This document shows, in pieces, positions 11,641 through 23,344 of a DNA stretch of 64,000 nt; the stretch's first letter is position 1; each line of letters opens with the position of its first letter. The stretch is from Chelydra serpentina (Eukaryota; Chordata; Testudines; Chelydridae), in the NCBI GenBank assembly GCA_037349315.1, contig JBAIAC010000059.1, positions 6,102,001 through 6,166,000 of the forward strand. The letters are read 5' to 3'. A model generated the notes under the pieces. That model saw only the letters and a list, made by a program, of their open reading frames with translations. It ran no database searches and had not been told where the DNA came from. The translations under genes were made by a program, and so were the position numbers.

Positions 11641-13476
11641 GTATATACATTTCTAGCTGAGAAACTGCAATCTTAGCACTTCCAAGGACTTTTCTTCATT
11701 GAAGCAAAGGTCTGACATGTTATCATTCATTTGTAAAATGAGCTGGTCATTCCCGTGCTGTGTCATCAAGCTGTAGAGAATTTACTCAGAAATTATCAAC
11801 TCATCTGCAAGGATTGCAAAAGTATGGAAGTCTCACCTTCAAATGTCTTTTGAACAGCAGAAATGGGAAAATATCTGGTTGTGTAAAACATCTAGACCAA
11901 CCCCTATTAAATACTGTACTGTTCAGAGCCATGTAAGAATGCTTTATGCAGGATTAGCAACCCCCTTGTTAGCTCAAACTGATACTCTTGTGTATCTATG
12001 GTTCACCAGCCTCTCATTTTGGGCCCAAATGAATGAAAATATTCAATTCAATTGCTTAAACATACCTTTGGGGATGTCTTAATTTATTGTAAATCAACAG
12101 GCTTTGCAGATTGTGCTGATATATATCTACTTACTGTAGTGGCACATGATCTAGAAACACCATAGATGGATGGATGGATGGCAAGAAATGAGCTGTGACT
12201 GTCTGAACACTAGCCTTTTACTGAGAAGTGGAAAAAATGGAATGCTAGGCAAGGGTGACGTATTTCAGACATTCACATGAGGGAAGATGTTCTCTGAAGA
12301 AATTGATAAACTAACAACCTTTCATAAAATCCATAAGTTTAATCATCAAACAGACCCCAGACTATTAATAAGTGAAGGTACCAATCTAGGGTTGTATGTA
12401 ATGTTCTATAACAGTTACCTGTATCCCCAATCAGGGGTGTCTATTTGGTCATGTTAGGATATTAAGTCTGTAGTTTTATGAATTTATAGACCCTTTGACT
12501 AAGATCCAGTGTAATACAAGTGTCTCATCTAACACATATTGTTTGATGTCTATGGTCTGCAGGTGTAGGAAGACAGATTTGAAGATCTAATAGGTCTTCT
12601 CATTCTCCATTTACAATGATCTATGCGTGTCTTTGTTTAAACTTTCTGAAACTTGGGTAGGACATCGGAAACTAAGAGCATCAGCTAAGGCTGAATTTCC
12701 CTGAAATTCTTCCATCAGGATGCTGAAACTAGCTCTCTCCTGAAGAGTCTAGGGACTAATAATTATAAACCTGCAAATCTTCCATGATCCACATGTATCT
12801 TGAAGAAACCACTAGAGAGAGTGGCTATCCAAGTGGCGGCCTCTTATCTCTGCACTGCCATTTAGTCCCTGCAGCTTACTAACAGCTAGTCTCCTCTGCA
12901 AAGCGGTGCTGCCTGTTTCTTAACCTCTGTTCTCCCAGAAACTCCCCTCAGGGAGGGTGTGCGTGTCACAGGACAGATGAGAACCTATACAAGTTACTAT
13001 AGCATTTGGGCGATGCAAATTTCTATAGCTTTGTTTCATGCAGTTGGTAGAGGGAAATTATTCCACAAAGCATGGATGGCTGCCAGACTTACCCCTCCCA
13101 ACACTTCGGAACCCTAACAAAGCACCCAGGGACATGTTTCTGTGGTGTCTGAGGGAGTGGTGGCATGCCATCCTGCCAACTCTTCTCCACTCCATGTACC
13201 TTCAGGCCCAGATCTAAAGATTTCATCTCCCTTCTTGCTGAAGTCAAGGGGAGCACAGACTCCTCTATCTTCCTTGCCAGTCCTTGCACTCACATCACTA
13301 CTAATCTGGCTGGGCTCTGCTATAGATCTATGCACTGTTCTTGGGAGTTAGCATGTTTTGGGGAATTAGGCTTTTTTTTTTACTTTGTCACTTTTAGTTT
13401 TTCTGCCTTTCTGAGGGGATGATCCCACCTAAGTTATTCTCCAACAAATGTACCTATCTTTCCACCTGGACTTGAG
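11641..13476. other. Unassigned intergenic DNA with a GGAT microsatellite
   Basis: A short (GGAT)n tract lies at about 12164-12181. Overlapping 60-85-codon frames on both strands at 13089-13422 share no motif with known proteins, and none is flanked by a convincing acceptor-donor pair. Confidence 0.45.
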
Positions 13477-13484
13477 TACTAAGG

Positions 13485-13890
13485 CAGTGGCTCTCAACCT
13501 TTCCAGACTTCTGTACCCCTTTCAGGAGTCTGATTTGTCTTGCATACTCCCAAGTTTCACCTCACTTAAAAATTATTTGCTTACAAAATCAGACATAAAA
13601 ATACAAAAGAGTCACAGCACACTATTACTGAAAAAATGCTTACTTTCTAATTTTTGCTATATAATTATAAAATAAATAAATTGGAATATAAATATTGTAC
13701 TTACATTTCAGTGTACAGTATATAGAGCAGTATAAAGTCATTGTATTAACTTTTAGTTTGTACTGACTTTGCTAGTGCTTTTTATGTAGCCTGTTGTAAA
13801 ACTAGACAACTATTTAGATGAGTTGGTGTATCCCTTGGAAGATCTCTGTGTACCCTCAGGGGTACGCATACTCCTGGTTGAGAACCACTG
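13485..13890. mobile_element. Nonautonomous hAT element, 406 bp
   Basis: The termini 'cagtggctctcaacc' and 'ggttgagaaccactg' are inverted repeats, with a perfect 8-bp duplication TACTAAGG at 13477-13484 and 13891-13898. The interior is AT-rich and noncoding. Confidence 0.92.
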
Positions 13891-14450
13891 TACTAAGGTA
13901 TATTTGTCAGTGCAATGGAAAGATTTAATCTTTTGAGCATAAGGATTCTTACTCAAATAAAAATCACATTACAGGTAACCTGACTTCTGATTTACATTGG
14001 TATAACTAAGAGCAGAATTTGTCTCGTAGACCCTAATCAGAAGACAGACAGCAGGAAAACATTTAATCATAGAACAAGATTGCTACTAGAAAAGGCAGCA
14101 TCTGCATTACAGCAAATGGCATTACATATTGATAAATACTGCACAGACTATAAAGACTGTAGATTTAACTACAAGCAATAGCATTATGAGCAGTGATATG
14201 ATTAACAGCCAGTAATACTGGAATAAAATGAGATTATGTGATAATGGGCTCTAGCTATTTTGGCCAGGGCAGTAATCTGATGTAACCTCATAGTGATGCC
14301 AAGACATTATATTTCAAAAATATGAAATATTTACCCACTCAAAATTCTATTACAAATGATTTAATTCACATCTATTTCAGTCATTTGGTATAACAGGAAT
14401 AATCTGACATATGTTGATGAAGCTGAAGAACTGAAATTCAGAGCGCTCTT

Positions 14451-14571
14451 AGGGTGAAATTCACCCCTATGTAGGGGGCCAGCACAAGACACATGAACCA
14501 CTCAAGTCTCACTTAGGTACCAACTGATGCATTGGCCTTGTGCTGGTCATCTGCACAAGGGTGAATTTCCC
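14451..14571. repeat. Foldback MITE-like repeat
   Basis: The ends 'gggtgaaattcacccc' and 'gggtgaatttccc' are mutually complementary, and the complementarity continues inward through 'ggccagcac' and 'gtgctggtc'. No clear target duplication is seen, so the class is open. Confidence 0.5.
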
Positions 14572-14718
14572 TTTTATTGAATAGCTACCATCTAACTGGC
14601 TCGGGGACTGTAACTGTTCTGTGCTTCAACCACTCCAAAAACCAGCTACTTGATAATATCTTCTGTTTGTAAAAGTTTACAGTCTTTAACAATAAACTGA
14701 TTTGTTGTCTAACGTTAA

Positions 14719-14819
14719 GGGGCCAAATTCAAGCTAACTCTCAGATGCTTATCCAAGTCATGTTAAAGTCAATAGGAGTGTTTCCACTGATTTCAATGGC
14801 ATTTGAATGAATGGCCCAA
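14719..14819. repeat. Ancient palindromic repeat
   Basis: It starts 'ggggccaaattca' and closes 'gaatgaatggccc', with 'aaagtcaatagga' and 'gatttcaatggca' at the centre. This belongs to a class of old near-palindromic amniote repeats with relatives here at 18.78, 19.25, 22.59 and 40.86 kb. Confidence 0.4.
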
Positions 14820-15455
14820 AGTGAGATAGCCAGTCAGGGTGCAACCCAGACAAACCCCACACAGTTGACACTCCAGAGTTCCTCCTTGGCCCCAGCAGCA
14901 GGGCAGGCATTCCAGGGTGGGGTCTTCCTGACCTCTTACACATACATACCCCTCTGGAATTATTTGTGCTTCTAGCATGTGTAATCTATTTGGGTGGCTG
15001 TGCAGGGATTGTGTGTCCACTTCTAGGATGACAAAAAGAAAACAGGCCCCCATTAAAGCAACTTTTTACATTGTTAAATGTGAACCCCTGTCCATGCTAA
15101 AGGTATTTAAGGCTCGCATTTGACCTATAGATATTTTCAAAATTGGGATCACACACCAAACTTCTAATTATCTGACACCAGGTCTGAGTACAATACCACC
15201 CTGAGATCTACAGAATAAAAATATTATAAATGCTTGGTATTAATTATGTATTATATTCAGCAGAGTAAATATATTAAATTTTCAGTTTGAGCAAGCTAAT
15301 ACTTCACTTTACTATCATTGTGTAGTAGTTTAAAGTATAGTAATTTATCCAAAGTTTAAACTCTGAAATTACAATTAATTTTCTCCTACAGAATTTTATA
15401 AATAACTAGACATTAGGTCTACAATTGATATCACAAAAGAAGTCATTTATATGTG

Positions 15456-15460
<5 letters not shown>

Positions 15461-15516
<56 letters not shown>
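15461..15516. repeat. (AT)28 microsatellite
   Basis: Fifty-six bases of uninterrupted AT dinucleotide follow a short TGTGTCTGT segment. Such a tract is likely to vary in length between individuals and can extrude a cruciform. Confidence 0.97.
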
Positions 15517-15519
<3 letters not shown>

Positions 15520-16049
15520 TATGTATACATTGATTTTGAAACTAAGTAAGGTTTTTCTTATTGTTTCTGATACACAATGGCATTTCTGTTATTGATCAGT
15601 GAAGCATGTCTCTGTAGAGAATAAGATGTACCTCATCTTCATGACTTTCCTTAACAGCCATTGCAACATTCCTCTGGGTATTCTGACCAAGCTTGAGATT
15701 CTTATCATTAGAGAGAGATGAGGTAACCAGGGTTCCCCATTTAGGCTTCAAAACAGCCATGTAACGCTATATGAAACTCTATGCAGACAAGGTGTAGGGT
15801 GGCATGCAGAGAGCAAAGACTCATACATTCATGATCGTATCATCAAAACATGGCATGTCCACTGTAGATCACTACAGAAAATGCCAGATCAAGGGTGACA
15901 ATGTGGATGGGCTGTATGCAAGGCTAAAGTAGGTACCCTTTCAGTTACATCACATATTGCATTTAATCACTGCAAACTCTAGAAATATTCTGGATTACTT
16001 AGTATTGAGTACTATCAAGATAATCTGACTATGTGAGGTAGTGTGCTTA

Positions 16050-16260
16050 AAGCATATTGAGAGCCAAGATCCTTGGATTCTCTTCTCCTTTGACTTGATT
16101 CTGAGTAACCTCAGCACTTGGCCTCTCTGCCTAAATTTTCCTAGTATACAGACAACACCGTAACACTTATCTACTTCCCAGGGGAACTGGGGAAATTCAT
16201 GCATTTGTACACCACTTTGAGATCCTTGGATGAAAGGTGCTATAAAATTGCAGGGAAACA
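16050..16260 (+). repeat. MIR-like SINE
   Basis: 'ccttggattctcttctcc', then 'cactttgagatccttgga' and 'aaaggtgctataaaa', follows the order of a sense MIR/CORE-SINE with its conserved tail. The middle is strongly diverged. Confidence 0.55.
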
Positions 16261-17335
16261 TTAGTGCAAGCTATTATTTCTGAACTCAGATTTAGCAGTA
16301 GCTACTAATAAATGAATTGCATCATACTGTCATAGGAATTTGCTAAAAGCTGTATTAGCCTCACTCTGAGTTCGACATGAGGCCTTTCTCTTTTTCATCA
16401 TTAACTGGAATCTGGCACTTGATTAAAGCTTCATCTACCTGCAATAACCCAAGAAACACCTAAACATACATTACATTGCTTACATAAATTATCAAACATG
16501 CGGCTGAGGCATTTGAAAAGCCACAAATCTTGTCAATCAAATGAAGATCTAAAGAGTTTACTGTCACTTTGGATCCAGATTGTGTCAAGACAAAAACATT
16601 CCTTAGACACATTTAGAAAGGTTGCCTCACCACAGTCATCCAGTGTGTCATCATTTACCCTTCTCCTTCCACACAGAAAAATCTACTAATATCCTCATAG
16701 CTGCAGTGGTGATTAGAATGCGTTTAATGTGGGAGCTCATATATATTTATATATAAACAACAGGCCAAAAGCCTAATATCATAACTCAGATGAAAATAAT
16801 GTAATTTAAGAATTTAATCTTAATTAGAGTTTTAATGCATTAGGAAGCTACTGGGATGCACTTTTATGGGGATGCATATTTAATTTGTGATAATTTATTC
16901 ATGTCACTTAGGAGTCCATCCTACAAAACTCTAGCCTTGATCCAGCAAAGCACTTAAGCATGAGTTTCATTCTCCGCTGAATATAACCCCATTCTCTGCC
17001 AAAATGAATATAATACAGGAAGAATGTTGGTGTATGAAAGTCTGCGTTTTAAGCATGTGACCGTCCTCTGCCTCCCTCTCAAAAAATTATCTTGCAGATA
17101 ATATGGTTTATTTTCCAGCTTGGAGCTTGATTACATTGTGGCACAATCACAAGGCAAGGTGGCATTTCTCCTGCAAACGTAAGAGTACAAAGTTTCTTCA
17201 TGCTGACTTGGTTAAAGTATCTGTACAATCAGTGTGTGAAGGTCAGGAAAGGGTATTTCTATGCCTGATCAAGCTCTTCAAAAGGTTGTAGTCAGCTCTT
17301 CCCTCACAGAGTGTGACTCCAGCATCTTCAGTCCC
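16261..17335. other. Unassigned intergenic DNA
   Basis: AT-rich sequence with a short palindromic-repeat half at about 16930-16990 ('gatccagcaaagcactt'). No other element or gene is recognised. Confidence 0.4.
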
Positions 17336-17338
17336 TAG

Positions 17339-17620
17339 GGCTATGTCTACACTACCACAGTAAGTCAACCTAAGTTACACAACTCCAGCTACGTGAATAA
17401 CGTAGCTGGAGTCGACGTAGTTTAGGTCGACTTACGGAGGTGTCTACACTGTGCTCGGTCGACGGGAGACTTACCTTATTCTTCTCCTTTGAGGTGGAGT
17501 ACAGGGGTCGATCAGAGAGTGATCTGCTGTCGATTTAGCGGGTCTTCACTAGACCCACTAAATCGACCCCCGGTGCATCGATCGATGGAGTGTTGATCCG
17601 GCGGTAGTGTAGACCTAGCC
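17339..17620. mobile_element. Harbinger-like MITE, 282 bp
   Basis: The ends 'ggctatgtctacac' and 'gtgtagacctagcc' are 14-bp inverted repeats with one mismatch, flanked by TAG at 17336-17338 and 17621-17623. Related copies at 28.86, 52.32 and 59.24 kb have TTG, TAA and TTA. A 3-bp duplication and short inverted repeats suit PIF/Harbinger. The interior holds strong hairpins, for example about 17385-17412. Confidence 0.8.
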
Positions 17621-18214
17621 TAGGACTCCCAACCCTCTTCCTTTGGAGTGCCTTTCTGTTGTCTGATGCCTGTAGCTACGAAGCCTGAGGTCATGGAGGA
17701 GTCATTATTCTAATACACTTTTGACTATTTGTATATTGTTTCATTTCTAAGATCAATAATGGTAGATTCAGAACAGCAGACTTATCTTCTGCAATGATTA
17801 AACAGGACCTATGTTACAGTATCAGCCATATACACCTCTATATGGTATTTCATAAACTTTAGCAGACATTTTACATTTTAAAAACATTGAAAAAAAGTCA
17901 CAAAAATCAATTATATCCTCTCAAGGAGGATAATCTCTGAATTTTTTCACCTAATGATAATGATTTGTTACCAAGTTTTCACAGAACCAATTCACTTGTT
18001 ATTCATATGTGCACTATGGAAAAGAATATCACCACCTAGTTTAAAGTCCTTATTCAAGACTTTCAGAGCACAATAATTTACATTTTAGAAGTAAATTTGG
18101 ATGGATGTGACTTTTCACCAAATTTTGTGCGATGATAACAGGAGAAAGCATTTGTGCACTCAGCAACATTTCTTTTGAAGGAGAGGGCAGAACTGTTGCC
18201 TAATCGTTATAATG

Positions 18215-18410
18215 GAAAATTAGAAATCAGGGCCCCTGGGCTCTGTTCACAACTTTGCTATTGACTGTCTTGGAAGAGTCACAAACCTCTTTGTCACTCA
18301 GTTTATCTATACATAAAACGGGAATAACATTCGTATCTCTCTCGGGGTGGGGTGGTGCTTCCCTCGTTCAGGTTTATCAAGTAGTTTGAAATTCTCTGAT
18401 GAAAGTTACT
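18215..18410 (+). repeat. MIR/CORE-SINE, sense
   Basis: In order: 'ccctgggctctgttcacaac', 'gaagagtcacaaacctc', 'cactcagtttatctata', 'aaacgggaataacatt', then a decayed tail. This is the sense MIR layout. Confidence 0.8.
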
Positions 18411-18782
18411 AGTTAAATACAAAATAGTCTATAACAAAGTAATAACAAAACAACTCAGTTTGTTCAGATTAACAGCTACATTACCTTCCAGCTAATCCTT
18501 CATATGATTTTCTTGCTTTCAAATATTACTTCCTCTGGATAGTAGCAAGAAAATGCCTCATTTATAATGGAAATCATATTTTGATTAAAAAAATTCAGAT
18601 GGGGTGCAACTTTCTTGATTTGTTTTGCTCCATATGAAACACATATGTCAAAGCCCCTAGATCTTGCAAGCTTTCATAGCTCAAGTTTCTATTTAAATCA
18701 ATGGGAGTTCTATATAAGATGCCTTTCAGGATCAAGCCTTTTACCGGTAAAATGGAACATGAAAATATGTGATTACTAAAGC

Positions 18783-18912
18783 TTCAATCCTGCAGTGTGC
18801 TCTGTGTGGGTGGGTCCCTGTGCCTGTATGGTGCCCCACTGACTTCAACGGGACTCTATGGGGTGCAGGGTTTCCACTTGCATGGAGCTCTTTGCTGTAA
18901 GGATTGGGCCTT
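18783..18912. repeat. Ancient palindromic repeat
   Basis: The arms 'tcaatcctgcagtg' and 'ctgtaaggattgg' face each other around 'ccccactgacttcaacggg'. Class unknown; it is of the same kind as 14719-14819. Confidence 0.45.
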
Positions 18913-19244
18913 TAGTTACAACATCTCTCCTATAGGTTCTATAGAAATATACGAATATGTACACCTTATCAAACAGCAAGATGATGTTATTCAATTTACC
19001 TACTTTAGGACCCTACCTTGCTTTCACTGACTTCAGGATGGGACCTTAGATATTTGAAATTGTATAGATTATGGTCAGATGTAGACTTTTTTTTTTAATC
19101 TGGCATACCTGTGCCCACATACATTTTCACATCAATACTGAAATTGTATTGAACACTACATTGGTGCAATCTTTACTATATTTTTTTCAATATTTATATA
19201 TTACTTAATTTATCTCAAAAAAGTAGTTAGTCAGGACTGTGGCC

Positions 19245-19325
19245 CAAATTCAGCAAGTCAATGGGACAACTCACATGTTTAAAGTTAGATACGTGCTTAA
19301 GTACCCTGCTGAACTGGGGCCGTTG
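19245..19325. repeat. Ancient palindromic repeat
   Basis: 'ggcccaaattcagcaa' and 'cctgctgaactggggcc' are inverted around a conserved 'aatgggacaactcacatg' and 'gtgcttaag'. This is one of the old near-palindromes. Confidence 0.4.
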
Positions 19326-19577
19326 TGTGCAGTTGAGGATATCAGTCCTAACTATTTCCCTTTTGTTAGATGGGCAAGGAATAACAAGGGTCAGAAATCC
19401 TTTTGTAAAACCAAGAAACAGAGTGGATCAAGTACAAATTGCAATTTAGCTATTAAAATATTTGAATATTTGATCCATTTCATTAGTATTAATCTGTTCT
19501 ATTTTGCAACATGTGCACTGAAAGCAAGCTTCAATACTGAATGAAAGTTATCAACTGAAAATAGTTTTTCCATTCTA

Positions 19578-19715
19578 TGCATCCGACGAAGCGGACTGTA
19601 GTCCACGAAAGCTTATGCTGAAATAAATTTGTTAGTCTCTAAGGTGCCACAAGTACTCCTTTTCTTATTTTCTTTTTGCTGACACAGACTAACACGGCTA
19701 CTACTCTGAAACCAG
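19578..19715 (+). mobile_element. Solo 3' tail of a Penelope-like element
   Basis: The stretch repeats the tail at 651-790: 'gcatccgacgaagcgg', 'ccacgaaagcttatgct', 'gttagtctctaaggtgccac' and 'cagactaacacggctac'. It contains a second hammerhead-like core: CCGACGA (19583-19589), stem II (19591-19606), GAAA (19607-19610) and the mini stem III (19611-19619). Here the cleavage-site position is G, a base not allowed in active hammerheads, so it is a fossil. No coding part is left. Confidence 0.75.
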
Positions 19716-20034
19716 TTATCTAAATAAGGCTATTTAGAGATTGAAAAGTAAAGGCTTCTGAAACATGACATTTACTTTATTTGGTCATTGCACTTCACTT
19801 TCAAATTACTATCTTTAGTCATCTGTGGACTCATTAACATTTAAAACTGATCAATAAATTAAGACACTGACATAATTTCTTTACTTGCATTTTCCTCCTA
19901 ACCCAAATTCAGATTCTCCAAAAGTCAAACTCCTTCACAGTTACCCAGGATACTTTCTTTTAGCCTAGCCTTTCCTTTCTCTCTCTTTCTTTAAATGCAC
20001 AATTAACAAAAAAACATAAGATTGGATGAGGATT

Positions 20035-20189
20035 GGATGAGGATCAGGGGGGCGTGTGTTGGGAGTGACATCAACTGAGACAATAAAAGGGCTTCTTAGT
20101 TACTTAGAAGTTCTATTTTAAAGTTACATTTAAGGGGTCCACTAGACCAATTCAGTAGTCTTTAAATATACTCAACATCAGAAGACAGT
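20035..20189 (+). promoter_or_regulatory. PTH: PTH promoter
   Basis: Upstream of the inferred first exon are a GC-rich Sp1-like box (ggggggcgtgtg, about 20047-20058), a cAMP-response-element-like octamer TGACATCA (20066-20073), a CCAAT box (20147-20151) and an AT-rich TATA-like element tttaaatata (20161-20170). Known PTH promoters use a CRE, NF-Y and Sp1 sites and a TATA box, so the arrangement fits. Exact start site and factor use are inferred; the vitamin D response element described in mammals was not identified. Confidence 0.65.
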
Positions 20190-20236
20190 CAGCTGCTGAC
20201 TTATCTGAAGCAGAAACCTGTTTAAGACATTATTTG
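20190..20236 (+). other. PTH: PTH exon 1 (5' UTR)
   Basis: A noncoding first exon is placed about 25 bp after the TATA-like element and ends at the consensus donor TTTG|gtaagt (20236/20237). PTH genes have three exons with a noncoding first exon. The start at 20190 is an estimate; the donor is clear. Intron 1 runs 20237-21474. Confidence 0.6.
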
Positions 20237-21474
20237 GTAAGTATGCCATATTTTCTTTTAGGATACACTAGATAAGTGATTTTAATAACAAATTATAATT
20301 CAGTTTGTGTGTTTTGTTTTCTGATTAGGTTAAGCATAAAAATGAATGAAAGTGAAAATCTGCTGTTTTTAAGATTGTTAACTGAATCAGTTTTTTAAAA
20401 TTCAGTTAAATGACTAAAATTCACCTATGATGGTGGATTAAAGAAATAACTCAAAGTGAATTCAGCCACTGGATTTAAAATAGTGAGTTAGATGCTGTGC
20501 TTGGAGAGTATTCATGCTATGATGTAAAACATGGTACTGTAAATGCTTTTCTCACCTACAGTAAAATTGCAAAAATCAAACAGGAAAGTAACTGTAAAAA
20601 TGGCAGTTCTATATTTATTCTGCCTCAGTTACTCCACATAAAATTTGCTTGGTTTACAACTCAAAAGATGTTTTTCTAGCTATCACCACTAAGAACGCAA
20701 ATTGGAATCTGAAATTCAAAGTTATTTCTGCCTTTCAAAGTTATTTCTGCCATCACCAGTACTAAATATTCTGCAATTATAATTAAACTGACAATTTTGT
20801 TGATGTGCAAAGCAAAATAAAATCCATCTCTCTTCCATAGCAATATGACCTATGCAGTACTAGAAACTGTAAAAACTTGGGGCCCAATTCTGATTTTTCT
20901 CACATCAGGTTATATAGGGACTAACAACACTGACCTCAGTAATTATGCCAATGTAAAGCTGCCATAAGAGAACCAAGGTTCTTGGTTCTATCAGCAAAAT
21001 CAGCAAAGTTTAATGACACATAAGAAGCAGACAAAATCTAATACTTTGCAATTTACATAGCTGTATGCAGGTATTTCAAGGAGCTTTACAAATATCTCCA
21101 CGAGACAGAAATTAATAATAAATAATAATACTTTGCAACTGAACACTGCTTTGCATCCAAAGATATCAAAATGGTGGGTATTATTATGCCCATGGTAACA
21201 TGGGGTAACTGAGGCATACAGCGGTTAAGAGACTTGCCCAAGATTGTACTGCAAGTCATTATAAAAATTAGGAATAGAATCCAGTTCTTCTGATACCTAA
21301 ATTCCTTGTTGTAACCACTACATGTGAAAGACAATTTTACACAATCTCTTTTCTGACTATACACGTGCTCAACACTTTTTTCTCTGTACCTAACCCTAAC
21401 TGGTCCCCTAGTTTAACTGGTTTGAAATTATTTGAAACATAGATTTACAAATTTCCTTCTTTTTATCCTTATAG
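20237..21474 (+). other. PTH: PTH intron 1
   Basis: The intron starts gtaagt and ends ttatccttatag. It holds an antisense MIR at about 21160-21320 and a weak palindromic repeat at 20879-20965. No alternative coding exon is seen. Confidence 0.7.
21160..21320 (-). repeat. MIR SINE in PTH intron 1, antisense
   Basis: 'ttattatgcccatggtaac', 'ggggtaactgaggcatac' and 'agagacttgcccaagatt' match the complement of the MIR core. Confidence 0.75.
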
Positions 21475-21479
21475 TTAAC

Positions 21480-22247
21480 ATGATTTCTGTCAAAGACATG
21501 GCTAAGACTGCAGTCGTTGTATATGCAATTTGTTTCTTTGCAAAATCTGATGGAAGACCAGCAACGTAAGTATATTGCTATACATTTTTTGTATTTGGGG
21601 ATATTTTTACTAATATTCTTTACTTTCATCTTGACTGATTACCTGCCTATCATCATCTGAAATCTGGCATCAAGTACAAGAATTAAAATAAACAATGCCA
21701 GTGGCCAAACAATATTGGCACAAAATTAGACCATTTCCCTCCTCTAACCCTCCTCCCACTAATAAATCCACCACCAATTAAATATCACTATTTCCCCTCC
21801 CAGCAGCAGACAGTATATCCCCTCCTGGGTAAAAATCCAGGTTGAATAATTGTGCCTTGCACTGCCTCCCAAAAGTTCCCAAACTTGGGTTTTAGTGGAG
21901 ATCAAGAATTCAAGGAAAGGCCGTTATGAGATTGTTACTTTGTTCACCCTTTATACAGGAAGAGGTCAGTGAGTGAAATGCAACTGATGCACAATCTTGG
22001 GGAGCACCTGCATACTGTGGAGAGACAGGATTGGCTTCAGCTGAAACTGCAGGATGTGCACAGTGCCCCCGAGGCACTGGTGGATGCTAGGACCCAGAGG
22101 CCCCGAAAGAAGGATGATATTGTTCTGGGAGAGATCAGAAGTCGGAGGCTGCTCCCTGAGCGTTTGCAGGCAGCAATGCAGAAGAAACCTATTGTTCTGG
22201 ACAAAGCTTACATGGACAACATACTCTTCAAAACAAAGTCCCAGTGA
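21480..22247 (+). CDS. PTH: Preproparathyroid hormone, CDS join(21480..21565,21959..22247)
   Basis: Parathyroid hormone precursor, 124 residues. The secreted hormone raises blood calcium through the class B receptor PTH1R. Exon 2 (acceptor tag at 21474, donor AAC|gtaagt at 21565) codes for a 25-residue signal peptide starting MISVKDMAK, with hydrophobic core VVVYAICFF, then most of the propeptide. The intron splits codon 29. Exon 3 (acceptor tatacag at 21958) completes the propeptide RPATKR, whose KR is the convertase site, and the mature hormone. The mature chain begins [14 protein letters not shown] and keeps W23, L24, L28, V31 and H32 of the receptor-binding 1-34 region. By my count the mature chain is 93 residues, against 84 in human and about 88 in chicken (from memory); the extra length lies in the middle and C-terminal part. 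Its sequence resembles bird PTH most. The ATG at 21480 gives a signal peptide of the family's usual length. No frameshift is visible. Confidence 0.97.
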
Positions 22248-22660
22248 AAGAGGCATAGCATTGTATCTGTCCAAGTAAGCAAATGTCTGTAAGTCACTGA
22301 GCAACTAGGGCATTTTATTAGTATTTATTATTTGTATTACATTAGTTCCCAGAGGCCCCAACAAAGACTGCAGCTCCATTCAGCTAGGTCCTTTACAAAC
22401 ATAGATTAAGAGGTTGTCCCTACCCACCCATCTCAAATGTTGATAATTTTTGAATATCTAATTCAATCACTAATGTGTCCCATTTATTTCCAATGTTTAA
22501 AAAATATTGTATGTTTAAAAAAACCAAACAAGCAGGAGGTTTAAATATAAATAGTTACAAAGAAGGCAGAGTTAAAATAATTTACGGCCAGGTTCTACCA
22601 CTCTTATTCACATAGAGTAGTACCATAACCCAGTGGAATCCTCTACAGAATAAATTATTA
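22248..22660 (+). promoter_or_regulatory. PTH: PTH 3' UTR with AU-rich element and candidate poly(A) signal
   Basis: About 60 nt after the stop is a U-rich stretch (22309-22346) that includes an ATTTA pentamer. Mammalian PTH mRNA stability is controlled through an AU-rich 3' UTR element that binds AUF1 and KSRP, so this is a candidate counterpart by position and composition only. The first AATAAA after the stop is at 22649-22654, inside an old palindromic repeat (22585-22695). Other AATAAA motifs lie further on, so the transcript end is uncertain. Confidence 0.4.
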
Positions 22661-22695
22661 ATCAACCTAAGTGAGGATGGCAGAATCTGACCCCA
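22585..22695. repeat. Ancient palindromic repeat downstream of PTH
   Basis: 'ggccaggttctaccactctt' and 'gaggatggcagaatctgacc' are inverted arms of one of the old amniote near-palindromes. It may provide the PTH poly(A) signal. Confidence 0.45.
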
Positions 22696-22699
22696 TAAT

Positions 22700-23344
22700 A
22701 AAAAGGGCACCAGTTCTACAGGGACTTAAACATGTGCTTTATCTACACATAGTGACCAGTCCCATTGATCCACTACTCACAATGCAAAAAGTTAAGTTCA
22801 CATCCATTTACAAGATCAGGCCAAGATCTGGGAAGTGTTAATTACACATAAAAATAATAAAAAGAGGACTTGCATTTAAAAATATTATAAAGTAAGGTAA
22901 AATATAAACACAGGAAAAACAAAGATTATAAATTATTAAAAGAAAAGGGCTAGAATTACAATTAATTCTATACACAATAGAAAAATCAAGGGTTAAATAT
23001 ATTAAAATAAAGGAAAGATTTAATTACCCAACAAAGGCAAAAAGGATAGGATTTATAACGTAAACAATAAAAGGAGATGTAGTGGCATGTATCTTGGTGT
23101 GAGGTTAGATAACACCAAGTGGGATTGAGATATGGGTCAGACGATTAAAATTAAAACCAAAATTGTACAAAATATTTTCATCCCCTCTCGTCTGTAAATT
23201 ATTCACTCTCTACATTGTCTGTAAGTTATCTTAGGCCCCATGTGTGAGTACCTTTATGCATGTAGGACTAATAGTTCATATGGGTATGTTACTCATGTGC
23301 AGGCATAAGTATTTACAGAAATGGGGTAATAGATTATAAAATCC
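22700..23344. other. Unassigned AT-rich DNA
   Basis: Strongly A-rich from 22840 to 23075, with many short AATAAA-like words, and no element or exon recognised. Part could still be PTH 3' UTR if a distal poly(A) site is used. Confidence 0.4.
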
